Below are positions 26,352 through 33,903 of a stretch of DNA of 62,591 nucleotides, one piece after another (positions within the stretch are counted from its first letter, which is position 1; each line of letters opens with the position of its first letter). Origin of the DNA: Amycolatopsis thailandensis. GTDB taxonomy: Bacteria > Actinomycetota > Actinomycetes > Mycobacteriales > Pseudonocardiaceae. The translations under genes were made by a program, and so were the position numbers. The notes below the pieces were generated by a model. It had not been told where the DNA came from. It searched no databases and saw nothing but the letters and a program-made list of their open reading frames with translations. The DNA lies in contig NZ_NMQT01000172.1 of assembly GCF_002234405.1 (NCBI RefSeq), positions 1 to 62,591 on the forward strand. Reading direction: 5' to 3'.

Positions 26352-26651
26352 TCAGTCGTCGCTACGTCGTACTCGTCCGGTTTCGTCTCGGAGCGCGAGT
26401 TCGGATGTCGCTTCTTCCACCTTCTGTTCGAGTCGCGCGTCGTTCTCGAGAAGGGTGAGCAATTCGGCGTCGCTCAGCTCAAGCAGCAACACGGTGATGT
26501 GCACCGCCAGGATGGGCTGGTGGTTCTGCACTCGCGGAAGTAAAGCCTGACCGAGCCGGGCCTTCCTCTGCTCAGGGCTCAACCCGGCGAGCGCTTCCGC
26601 GTTCACTTCGGAGGGCGGCACGGTCAGCTCGGCCGGGTAGGCGCACACCAC
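26352..26651 (-). CDS. Stand-alone MLLE (PABC)-like domain protein
   Basis: 99 aa from the GTG at 26651. Residues about 25-85 (LSPEQRKARLGQALLPRVQN, HQPILAVHITVLLLELSDAE, LLTLLENDARLEQKVEEATS) line up without gaps with the MLLE/PABC domain at the C-terminus of eukaryotic poly(A)-binding protein and in the ligase UBR5. The LG..L.P.VQ...P..A..IT..LLEL...ELL.LLE....L..KV.EA pattern is kept, including the LLLE version of the name-giving motif. In eukaryotes this helical domain binds PAM2 peptides. No other domain is present. The start is uncertain: no ribosome site precedes 26651, whereas an out-of-frame ATG at 26683 has one. Convergent with the broken hydroxylase gene. Confidence 0.7.
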   Translation of the reverse strand: MVCAYPAELTVPPSEVNAEALAGLSPEQRKARLGQALLPRVQNHQPILAVHITVLLLELSDAELLTLLENDARLEQKVEEATSELALRDETGRVRRSDD

Positions 26652-26960
26652 ACCGCGACCCGGCTCATCGACACATCAGTCATCGCGCTACCGCCTTCTT
26701 CGCTCATACCGCCGGCATACCCACTCCCCTGCCGGCCGAACCCCGGATCAGGAGGGAAACCTCGTGCCGCGCGGCACTGCCAGGCCGCCGGGGATAAGGC
26801 GAAAGGCCTCGCCCTTCAGCCCCTTACCTCGCCTGATCAGGGAATGAGCGAGGGTAAGGGGTCAAGTCAGGTGCGTCTCTAGGTGATCACCCGATGCTCC
26901 AGGGCACCCCTCAGGACGACTCTGATCACTACCAACGAGACACAGAGTTCCTGAAGGGAC
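26652..26960. other. Intergenic region between divergent small genes
   Basis: 309 bases between the MLLE-like gene and the 56-aa gene. It contains the hairpin at 26820-26861 and an 18-codon overlapping frame starting at ATG 26683 on the minus strand. Nothing else is recognised. Confidence 0.5.
26820..26861. terminator. Stem-loop, 13-14 bp with one bulge
   Basis: CCCCTTACCTCGC (26820-26832) pairs with GCGAGGGTAAGGGG (26848-26861), one base bulged, 15-base loop. Its position between divergent starts is odd for a terminator, so it may instead be a regulatory or mRNA leader structure. Confidence 0.5.
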
Positions 26961-27131
26961 ATGACCGTGATCAACAGCAACGACGTCCTTCTCACCGGCG
27001 TGCTGGCCGAGGTCGACTACCGTGCCGAGCAGATGCTCAAGGCGGGTCGCAACGCCTGGATCGACCGAGCACGCCGCGCGGGTAAACGACTCCGCGCACA
27101 CCGCGCCCAGACCCGGGCGACACTCCACTAG
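26961..27131 (+). CDS. 56-aa basic protein of unknown function
   Basis: ATG 26961 follows GAAGGG at good spacing. The product runs MTVINSNDVLLTGVLAEVDY, then RAEQMLKAGRNAWIDRARRA, then GKRLRAHRAQTRATLH. The N-terminus is acidic and mixed, while the last 30 residues carry many Arg/Lys, as in nucleic-acid-binding tails. Codon third positions are strongly G/C. It is too short for a family call. It is divergent from the MLLE-like gene and upstream of the pterin-dehydratase-like gene. Confidence 0.55.
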   Translation: MTVINSNDVLLTGVLAEVDYRAEQMLKAGRNAWIDRARRAGKRLRAHRAQTRATLH

Positions 27132-27234
27132 CGCCGCGCCCTCACGCAGCCTGCCGGGGCTCGTGGGGCTTCACCGCGACACACTTACGCCTGTCCATTC
27201 TCGCCACCCTAGAGAACAAGGTCCACGAAGCTTG

Positions 27235-27864
27235 ATGAAGCACCAGCAGATCCTCGACGCCCGGCTGGGCGATTGGCGAAAGCTCATCCGGGCCCTCCAC
27301 GCGCGGTTCCTCACCGGCGACTTCGCCAAGGGACTCGCGTTCGTCACCGCCGTCGGCGAGGCCGCCGAACGCGCCGGCCACCACCCCGACGTCAACCTGA
27401 CGTACTCCTTCGTAGACCTGAAGCTGATCAGCCACGACGTCGCCCGGATCACCCAGCGCGACATCGACCTTGCCCGGCAGATCAGCGAAATCGCCCGCGC
27501 GCAAGGGATCGAATCCGACCCGGGCGGACTCGCCGAGCTCGAACTCGCACTGGACTCCGCCGACCTCGCCGCCGCCGGCCCGTTCTGGGCAGCCTTGCTC
27601 GCAGGCGGGTTCACCGGCGATGACGTCGTCGATCCCGGCGGACGGCTGCCCTCGCTCTGGTTTCAGCACACCGACGCGCACGAGACTCCACGCCAGCGTT
27701 TCCACCTCGACCTGTGGCTACCGCACGACATCGCCCAAGAACGCATCGCGGCCGCGGTCGCCGCAGGCGGACAAGTGGTCTACGACGACGAAGCCCCTGC
27801 CTTCGTCGTCCTCTCCGATCCCGAAGGCAACAAAGCCTGCGTGTGCACGTTCCTCAATCGCTGA
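27235..27864 (+). CDS. Pterin dehydratase-like plus VOC (glyoxalase-like) two-domain protein
   Basis: 209 aa. The N-terminal half (to about residue 85) resembles 4a-hydroxytetrahydrobiopterin dehydratase, with GHHPDVNLTYSFVDLKLISHDVARITQRDIDLA holding the conserved His-His-Pro. The C-terminal half (about 100-209) is a VOC/glyoxalase-like domain: LDSADLAAAGPFWAALL, RFHLDLWLP and FVVLSDPEGNKACVCTF. The combination is common in actinomycetes without a proven reaction. ATG 27235 has a weak ribosome site but begins at the domain. Confidence 0.8.
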   Translation: MKHQQILDARLGDWRKLIRALHARFLTGDFAKGLAFVTAVGEAAERAGHHPDVNLTYSFVDLKLISHDVARITQRDIDLARQISEIARAQGIESDPGGLAELELALDSADLAAAGPFWAALLAGGFTGDDVVDPGGRLPSLWFQHTDAHETPRQRFHLDLWLPHDIAQERIAAAVAAGGQVVYDDEAPAFVVLSDPEGNKACVCTFLNR

Positions 27865-27930
27865 ACCACGTCGCGACCCGGGCGCCTACGGCTCGATATC
27901 GAAGGCTCAAGTGCTCTGCCATGCGGCGAA

Positions 27931-27952
27931 CGCCGTTGTGAAATCAACGGCG
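27931..27952 (+). terminator. Short terminator-like hairpin
   Basis: CGCCGTTG (27931-27938) pairs with CAACGGCG (27945-27952) across a six-base loop, 66 bases after the pterin-dehydratase-like gene. Confidence 0.45.
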
Positions 27953-28040
27953 GCGACGCTCGTTACATCGGTCTTAGCTGCTTCGGCAAGCGATTCGCAC
28001 AGGCGACGCCGACTCACGTTTTACCGACAACTTAATCATC

Positions 28041-28070
28041 TTGACCACGTCGATCCGGTTTGAATAGCGT
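28041..28070 (+). promoter_or_regulatory. Candidate vegetative promoter for the secreted protein gene
   Basis: TTGACC (28041-28046), 18 bases, TAGCGT (28065-28070; TANNNT type). It would give a leader of about 165 bases. The 377-base gap 27865-28241 holds nothing else recognisable besides the hairpin at 27931. Confidence 0.35.
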
Positions 28071-28241
28071 GATTCTGCGCCTGACTTGGAGGTCAGACCA
28101 GGTTTCAACCGCGATCCCATCGACAGCCGCCGCGTTTGCCCACTGGGAGCAGACAGCCGGACGGCCTGGGACAGCAAGGCTTCCGACACCGACTGTTTCC
28201 AGATCTGGCTCTCATCACCACGCTGACGAGGAAAGGTGAGC

Positions 28242-28616
28242 ATGTTGAACAAGCTTCGTTACGGCGCCGCGCTGGCCGCCATGGGTCTGGCGACCACGAT
28301 CGGGACGCCCGCCACCGCGCAGGCAGCGTCGACACTTGTCGCCGAGCGACACTGCGCGGCGGCGGCCTGGTGTGACGTCGGCTTCTACAGCTACGGCGGC
28401 CCATTGGTGATCGAGTCCGATGTCTCGGGCGGCGCCAACGTGGCCATCAAGTCCTACATCAGTTCATCGGATTGCTTCCGGTACGGGATGGTGAACGACG
28501 CACCACTGAACTGGGCCTGCCAGTCGCCTGGCTATGGCGACCGATACGCCCTCGTCGGCCTCGCCGACGAAAATGGCGCCTGGCAGAGTATGTACATCAA
28601 GGTCTACCGGGTTTGA
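28242..28616 (+). CDS. Small secreted protein of unknown function
   Basis: 124 aa. A signal peptide (MLNKLRYGAALAAMGLATTI, cleavage likely near AQAAS) is followed by about 95 residues with four cysteines (RHC, AWC, DCF, WAC) and many aromatic and Gly residues. No family is recognised. ATG 28242 is preferred over GTG 28236 because of spacing to GAGGAAAGG. Convergent with another small secreted-protein gene across a shared terminator. Confidence 0.7.
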   Translation: MLNKLRYGAALAAMGLATTIGTPATAQAASTLVAERHCAAAAWCDVGFYSYGGPLVIESDVSGGANVAIKSYISSSDCFRYGMVNDAPLNWACQSPGYGDRYALVGLADENGAWQSMYIKVYRV

Positions 28617-28636
28617 ATCTTCTGGTTTCCTCGGAG

Positions 28637-28665
28637 GGGCGGACGATCGCAGCGATCGTCCGCCC
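28637..28665. terminator. Strong bidirectional terminator
   Basis: A 14-bp perfect stem (GGGCGGACGATCGC with its complement) around a single base, between the convergent secreted-protein genes. Confidence 0.8.
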
Positions 28666-28719
28666 TTGCCCATTTCCCCAGTCGTCATTCTTCACATAAA
28701 ACGACCACTCGGTGAACGG

Positions 28720-29034
28720 TCAGCATTCGCGGGCGGCGTGAAACCGGGCCTCGCCGTAGTCGGCGTTGGGTTCGTAACCGGGGTAGGCCTTCCAGGTGCC
28801 GATGTTGGATTCCAGGCACCACACCCGGTCGGTGGTGTTGGACCAGCTGCGGATGCGGTAGTTGCCGATACTGATGCCGCTCCAGCCGTTGCTGCAGGTT
28901 GTGGACCCGCCGTAGTTCGGTGCCGTGTGTACGCAGAGCTCCGGCCGTGGCGCCGCGACGGCGGTGGGGGCGAGCGCGGTCGCGGCCGTCGCCGCGGCCG
29001 CGACCGCCAGGGCGGTCAAGCTCATCTTCGTCAC
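28720..29034 (-). CDS. Small secreted Cys-containing protein
   Basis: 104 aa from GTG 29034, which has AAGGAG five bases upstream. The signal peptide (MSLTALAVAAAATAATALAPTAVAAP) precedes a short domain with CVHTAPNYGGSTTCSNGW, WCLES and a C-terminal Cys. The NYGGS and Trp pattern loosely recalls beta/gamma-crystallin-like or I36-inhibitor-like secreted proteins, but I would not assign either. It lies directly downstream of the large regulator gene's 3' end. Confidence 0.65.
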   Translation of the reverse strand: MTKMSLTALAVAAAATAATALAPTAVAAPRPELCVHTAPNYGGSTTCSNGWSGISIGNYRIRSWSNTTDRVWCLESNIGTWKAYPGYEPNADYGEARFHAAREC

Positions 29035-29117
29035 GTCTTCTCCTTCGTTGATGTCGGAAGAACGAAGATCAGTAGCCCACGAAGCGGCGTCCTTGGACAA
29101 GACGGTTCAGCCTTCGC

Positions 29118-32100
29118 TTAAATGGTTGCAACGCAAAGGAAGCGCGATGGCGAGCAGAGGCCGCGGTTGCGCAGCAGGGAGCGGATATCCCTGGCCGCGG
29201 GATGACCGATCCGGTCGAACTCCGCGAGAGCGTCGTGCCAGTACTTCTGGGCGGTGGTTGCTTCGCCGGCGGAGTCCGACAGATGCCCGATGGCGCGCAG
29301 GGTCGCCGCTCTGCCCTCGATGTCCCCGATTTCGGTGCGAATGGACAGAGCTCGACGGAAGCCGTCCATGGCGTCGTCGTACCGGCTCGCGTGGTGGTGG
29401 AGCCGACTCAGATTGTGCAGGGCCAGCGCCTCGAGGTGCTTGTCATCGAGTTCCACACTCAACTTCAGTGCTTCGAGAAGTCGTTCCTGCGCGATCCCTG
29501 TCATGCCGAGGTCCGCGGCGACGTATCCCAGGTTGCACAACGCCTTCGCCTGCCCGACAGCGAACCTTGTTCGGTCGCACAGCTTCACTGATTGCTCCAG
29601 GACGGTGATCGCTCGGTGCGATCTCCCCGCGTGGTGGAGGACCATGCCGAGGCAGTCGAGAGCCGCTGCCCGCCCGGCAGGGATGTCCAACTCGTGGAAC
29701 AGGCGTTCGGCACGACGCAGATGCCTTCTTGCCATGAGTGGGTCGTGTCCACTGCAGCGATACGCGGCTCCGAGGCTGTAGTGCATGGCCGCTTCGGCGG
29801 TCTTGTCTCCAGCACGCTGGGCCGCGGTCAGCGCCGCCGCGGCCATGGAACTCCAGGTGGCGACATCATAGTTACGCCAAAGATGGCCGCGGAGGACATC
29901 GGTCAGCTGCCACGAGAGCTCCTGCGGCCCCTGTTCGGCCGTGTGCAGGACCGAAGCGGCCAGGTTGCCGTGTTCGGCCGCGAGCCAGTCCTTCGGCGCG
30001 ACGTCGCCTTCCTCGGCGGAGCGGCCTGTCTCGGGCAAAGAGCAAAAACGCAGCATGCCTGGATATGCCTGTTCGGTGATCCTTGCCGCCGTGCGCAAGT
30101 AGTAGTCCGCAAGCCGTCGTCGTGCGGAGGAGCGTTCTTCCTCGCTGTCCACCTCGACGCAAAGCTGGGCCGCGTACAGGCGAAGCAGATCGTGGATCTG
30201 GTATCGGTCTGGAACGCGACGGTGAACCAGATGGTTCTCGGTGAGCCGCTCGACGAGCTGCACCGTGCCTTCCACGGTGTCCCCTGCCAGCGCGGCCAGC
30301 GCCGCGATGCTCACATCAGCCGAAGGAATGAGACCGAGCAGGCGAAACAGACGGGCGGAGTCCCGGTCCAGTGTCGCGTAAGAGAGGTCGAACGCCGCTT
30401 GAACCGCCACACCTTCGGTCCGGCCGACAGTCAGCTCGGCGAGACGGTTGCCGGTGCGGAGCGCGGCCACGTAGCCCTCGAGGCTGCCGAGGGCCTCGCG
30501 TGCGAGGTTCGCCGCGGCGATCTTCAGCGCCAAGGGCAGGCGTGCGCACAGCTCGCTCAGCTCGACAAGAGCCGGGGTTTCCGGGCTCCGGCCCGACAAT
30601 CGGGCGAGCAGCGCGATGGCATCACCTTCGTCGAGCACATCCAGCTCGACGAACCTCGCGTCGGTGTGCAGTCCGAGGGCGGACAGGTCGTTGCGGCTGG
30701 TCACCGCCACCACACTGCGAGCATTGGCGGGCAGGACCGGAAGGACTTGCTCCCAGCCAGTCACGTTGTCCAGCACGAGAAGTACCTCGCGGTCGGCAAG
30801 CAGGGAACGCAGCAAGCCCGCACGCGCGTCGACATCGAGCGGGACCGAATCGGAATCGACGCCGAGACCGGTGAGGAACGCGGTCAGCGCGTCGCCCGCC
30901 GTCCGGGGAACGGCGTTCGAATAGCCATGAAGGTCGTAGTGCAGCTGCCCGTCAGGAAACCGGCCACTGACCCGATGTGCCCAGTGAATCGCGAGCGCCG
31001 TCTTCCCGACACCCGCCGAGCCGGTGATGACGACGACGCGCGCGGCGCGGTGGGAATCGAGTGCCGACACCAGAAAGGCGTCGAGATCCGCCAGTTGCCG
31101 GTCCCGGCCCAGGAAGACAGGACTTTCCGGTGGCAGCTGTTCCGGCGCCGGCCGTGTCCCGCCGCGGCCTGGTCTCGGACGGATCGGCTCGAGACAGCGC
31201 AGATAGGCGCTACGCAGCTCGGGTCCGGGGTCGACACCGAGGAGTTCGCCGAGCCTGCCGCTGATCTCATGGAACAAGCGCACGGCGGCCTCTCGTTGTC
31301 CCGTGGCCGCCAGCGCGTCGATGATTCGCGCGTTGACACCCTCGTGTAGTGGTTCCGCCGCCGCGGCCTGACGTAACCGCGGCAGGGCATCCTGATGACG
31401 ACCGCCTGCGAAGGCGAGATCGGTATAGGACAGCACGACGGTTATCCACCGCTGTGTCAGGGCGACGATGACCGGAAGCTGCTGAATCTCCGCCCCGAGA
31501 TCGGCCAGCACAGCGCCACGCCACAATGAGAGGGCTTCGCGGTATTCGGACTCGGCCGCGACGAGCAGGCCGGTCCCGTGCAAGGTACCGGCGTCGGCCA
31601 CGCGGACAGCGAACTCCAGAATGTCGCTCTGCGTGGACTCCAGGACAAGCTGATACCCGGTGCCGCTCCTGAGCAGTCGCGTGCCCGCCCCGCCCGGCCC
31701 CAAGAGTCGCCGGAGCCGGGACACGTACGTCTGGATCAGGTTTCTGTACGTCGAGGGCACGTTCTCCGCCCACAAGACATCGACGATGTCGGACTGCGCG
31801 ACCGGCTCGTTCGCTCGCAGGGTCAGCAGGCCGAGCAGTCGGCGCAACATCGGCGCACCCACCTCGACCCGGTGCTCGCCATCATGAACCGTCAATGGGC
31901 CGAGGACGTCGATCCGCAGTACCGCCACGGCGGCTATCTCGGCGTCTGAAAGACCCGTGGCATCGAGGAGTTTCCGCACGGACCGACGTTGTGGTCTGCC
32001 GCCCGACTCGCGTTCTATGTCCCGCAGCGTACGCACACTGATGCCGGCCTTGTGTGCCAGTTCGTATTGGGTGACTCCCGTACGTGCCCGATAGGCGCGC

Positions 32101-32120
32101 AGCGCTTTTCCCAAAGTCAT
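29118..32120 (-). CDS. XRE-SARP-NB-ARC-TPR regulator (AfsR-like)
   Basis: 1000 aa. Order of domains: an XRE-type HTH (LGKALRAYRARTGVTQYELAHKAGISVRTLRDIERE, 3-37); a SARP winged helix (RIDVLGPLTVHDGE...VDVLWAENVPSTYRNLIQTYVSRLRRLLG, about 68-145); a bacterial transcriptional activation domain; an NB-ARC ATPase with P-loop GSAGVGKTA and LLVLDNV; then TPR-like repeats (SLGAAYRCSG, CLGMVLHHAG, NLGYVAADLG, NLSRLHHHAS). AfsR-type proteins switch on antibiotic genes; the added XRE domain gives a second DNA-binding unit. Start at ATG 32120 with GGGGGG upstream. No target is certain; the 33.9-52.7 kb cluster is a candidate. Confidence 0.88.
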   Translation of the reverse strand: MTLGKALRAYRARTGVTQYELAHKAGISVRTLRDIERESGGRPQRRSVRKLLDATGLSDAEIAAVAVLRIDVLGPLTVHDGEHRVEVGAPMLRRLLGLLTLRANEPVAQSDIVDVLWAENVPSTYRNLIQTYVSRLRRLLGPGGAGTRLLRSGTGYQLVLESTQSDILEFAVRVADAGTLHGTGLLVAAESEYREALSLWRGAVLADLGAEIQQLPVIVALTQRWITVVLSYTDLAFAGGRHQDALPRLRQAAAAEPLHEGVNARIIDALAATGQREAAVRLFHEISGRLGELLGVDPGPELRSAYLRCLEPIRPRPGRGGTRPAPEQLPPESPVFLGRDRQLADLDAFLVSALDSHRAARVVVITGSAGVGKTALAIHWAHRVSGRFPDGQLHYDLHGYSNAVPRTAGDALTAFLTGLGVDSDSVPLDVDARAGLLRSLLADREVLLVLDNVTGWEQVLPVLPANARSVVAVTSRNDLSALGLHTDARFVELDVLDEGDAIALLARLSGRSPETPALVELSELCARLPLALKIAAANLAREALGSLEGYVAALRTGNRLAELTVGRTEGVAVQAAFDLSYATLDRDSARLFRLLGLIPSADVSIAALAALAGDTVEGTVQLVERLTENHLVHRRVPDRYQIHDLLRLYAAQLCVEVDSEEERSSARRRLADYYLRTAARITEQAYPGMLRFCSLPETGRSAEEGDVAPKDWLAAEHGNLAASVLHTAEQGPQELSWQLTDVLRGHLWRNYDVATWSSMAAAALTAAQRAGDKTAEAAMHYSLGAAYRCSGHDPLMARRHLRRAERLFHELDIPAGRAAALDCLGMVLHHAGRSHRAITVLEQSVKLCDRTRFAVGQAKALCNLGYVAADLGMTGIAQERLLEALKLSVELDDKHLEALALHNLSRLHHHASRYDDAMDGFRRALSIRTEIGDIEGRAATLRAIGHLSDSAGEATTAQKYWHDALAEFDRIGHPAARDIRSLLRNRGLCSPSRFLCVATI

Positions 32121-32328
32121 GACGCCCCCCAGCGTTCGTTCTTGGCCACCTATCACCAAAATACCGCGCCGTGGTCGCCGAACTACCCCTTTTTCTGCCG
32201 GTCACCGGCGATTTCTGCCGGTGACGACCTTTTTCTCCTGGTCAGCGCGGTAGCGCGGCTCAAGAATCGCACCATGCCCGCGGACCGGGGCCCTGCTTAG
32301 GCTGGATCGACGAACACTTGGGGGTCTT

Positions 32329-33300
32329 GTGTTGCGCATCCACTTTTCGGCGGCCGATGTGCTGGGAACGAGGATTTCGGCCGCGCCCGATCCGCTGTGG
32401 GAACTTCTCCTGAGCCTGCACGCAGCGCAAACAGTCGGAATCGCCGGGACGCTCCGTGCGTGGCGCACGGCGGTACGCGGGAAACTCGCACCGTCGGCCG
32501 CCCTGCTGTGGCCCTTGGCGCGGCCAGTGGGCTACTCACCGGATTTCCTGACGCCGACAGCAGGGGAAACGGACCTCGGTACAGGTCTGGACCAGCTTGT
32601 GGCGACATCGACCACGAAACTCCGGGCCGACCTTTCGCTGCTGGCCAAGAGAACGCGCCTGACGTCCTGGATGACCGATCTGGCCGATGGCCGGAGCGCC
32701 GCACTCGACCGGCTGCGCGCCGCGTTGGAGGCATACCACGCGGCCGCGATCGAGCCCTTCTCCGAGGTCATCAGGCAAGCGGTCGGGATGGATCGTGAGC
32801 GGAGAGCCGCGACCGCGGTCGCGAAAGGGCTGGGATGCATGTTGACGACTCTGCACCCGGACATTCGCTGGGATGACGGTGTCCTGGAAGTCGCCTATCC
32901 GGTGGAGCAGGAAGTACGCCTGGACGGGCGAGGGCTGACATTGGTGCCCTCGTTCTTCTGCCAACCGGGCCCCATCACGCTGTTGACGCAGACCGAACGG
33001 CCTGTGCTGGTGTATCCCGTTGATCGAGAACTCGCCTTCGGCGCTCTCCGCGGCCACGCGCGTCTCGACCGGTCGCTGGCCGCGTTGCTGGGCAAGACCC
33101 GAGCACGTGTCCTGTACGCCATCGCGGCGACGGCGCCGATCACGACAACGGATCTCGCCCGGGCGGTCGGAGTCTCCGCCGCCGGGGTCAGCCAGCACAC
33201 CGCCGTGCTCAGGGAAGCCGGGCTCATCACCACGGTTCGGGATCGTGGCTACGCGGTTCACCACGTCTCGGTGCGAGGCCGGTCGTTGCTGATCGGGTAG
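32329..33300 (+). CDS. ArsR-like winged-helix regulator (DUF5937 type)
   Basis: 323 aa. The first two thirds match the DUF5937-like region found in actinobacterial regulators (LRIHFSAADVLGTRISAAPDPLWELLLSLH). The C-terminal winged helix (about 255-315, ARVLYAIAATAPITTTDLARAVGVSAAGVSQHTAVLREAGLITTVRDRGYAVHHVS) is ArsR-like. It is divergent from the AfsR-like gene with about 208 bases between. GTG 32329 is supported by GGGGG upstream. Confidence 0.82.
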   Translation: MLRIHFSAADVLGTRISAAPDPLWELLLSLHAAQTVGIAGTLRAWRTAVRGKLAPSAALLWPLARPVGYSPDFLTPTAGETDLGTGLDQLVATSTTKLRADLSLLAKRTRLTSWMTDLADGRSAALDRLRAALEAYHAAAIEPFSEVIRQAVGMDRERRAATAVAKGLGCMLTTLHPDIRWDDGVLEVAYPVEQEVRLDGRGLTLVPSFFCQPGPITLLTQTERPVLVYPVDRELAFGALRGHARLDRSLAALLGKTRARVLYAIAATAPITTTDLARAVGVSAAGVSQHTAVLREAGLITTVRDRGYAVHHVSVRGRSLLIG

Positions 33301-33334
33301 GGGTGTCCGGGCAGCCGTGCCGCCAGGACACCCC
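33300..33334. terminator. Bidirectional terminator
   Basis: GGGGTGTCC (33300-33308) pairs with GGACACCCC (33326-33334) between convergent genes; the first base is the last base of the upstream stop codon. Confidence 0.6.
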
Positions 33335-33339
33335 GTCGC

Positions 33340-33795
33340 TCACTCGATCCGGATGCAGGCGTACTCGCCCATGTACGGCTTGTCGTCTCCCGGCTTCACC
33401 GCGACACACAAGTCCGAACCAGGCTTGAAATAGCCGTTTCCGGAACCGAAATACCAGTCGACGTACGGATTCGGCCCACAACCGGCCCGCTGCTCGTTCT
33501 CCCAATGGTGGTCACCGGAGTCACGGCCGAAGAGCTTGAAAGTCACACCGCAATACCAACCCGGAGGAAGAACGGTGTAGACCCCCTGCGCGCGGTCGAC
33601 GTGGTTGCCCACCCCGGCGACGTTGATACACAGTTCGTGCGCGGCTCCAGGACCGCCGGTGAAGGTACAGCCGTGTGCGTCTTGGGTTCCGATTTCGCCC
33701 GCTGTCGCCGTAGCGGCATTGCTCACCAGCAAGGCGGCTCCGGCAGCGAGCGTTGCCGCCACGGCTCGCACCTTTCGCAAACTTCCCGATTTCAC
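33340..33795 (-). CDS. Secreted protein of unknown function
   Basis: 151 aa from GTG 33795, with GGAG six bases upstream. The signal peptide (VRAVAATLAAGAALLVSNAATATA) is followed by about 115 residues with six cysteines and many Gly, Tyr and Trp residues (PPGWYCGVTFKLFGRD, YVDWYFGSGNGYFKPG, GEYACIRIE). No known family. Probably disulphide-bonded in the extracellular space. Confidence 0.68.
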   Translation of the reverse strand: MKSGSLRKVRAVAATLAAGAALLVSNAATATAGEIGTQDAHGCTFTGGPGAAHELCINVAGVGNHVDRAQGVYTVLPPGWYCGVTFKLFGRDSGDHHWENEQRAGCGPNPYVDWYFGSGNGYFKPGSDLCVAVKPGDDKPYMGEYACIRIE

Positions 33796-33903
33796 GAATC
33801 ACTCCAATTCATTGTTGCCCGATGAATTGGAGAGTAGAGGGGGCACGCGACCGTTTCCCAAGATTTCAGGCCTACCTGAAATCGTTTGCCTATCGACGGA
33901 GTG

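Noticed and set aside
29592..31349. 585-codon plus-strand frame
   Set aside because: Antisense of the AfsR-like gene, no recognisable domain.
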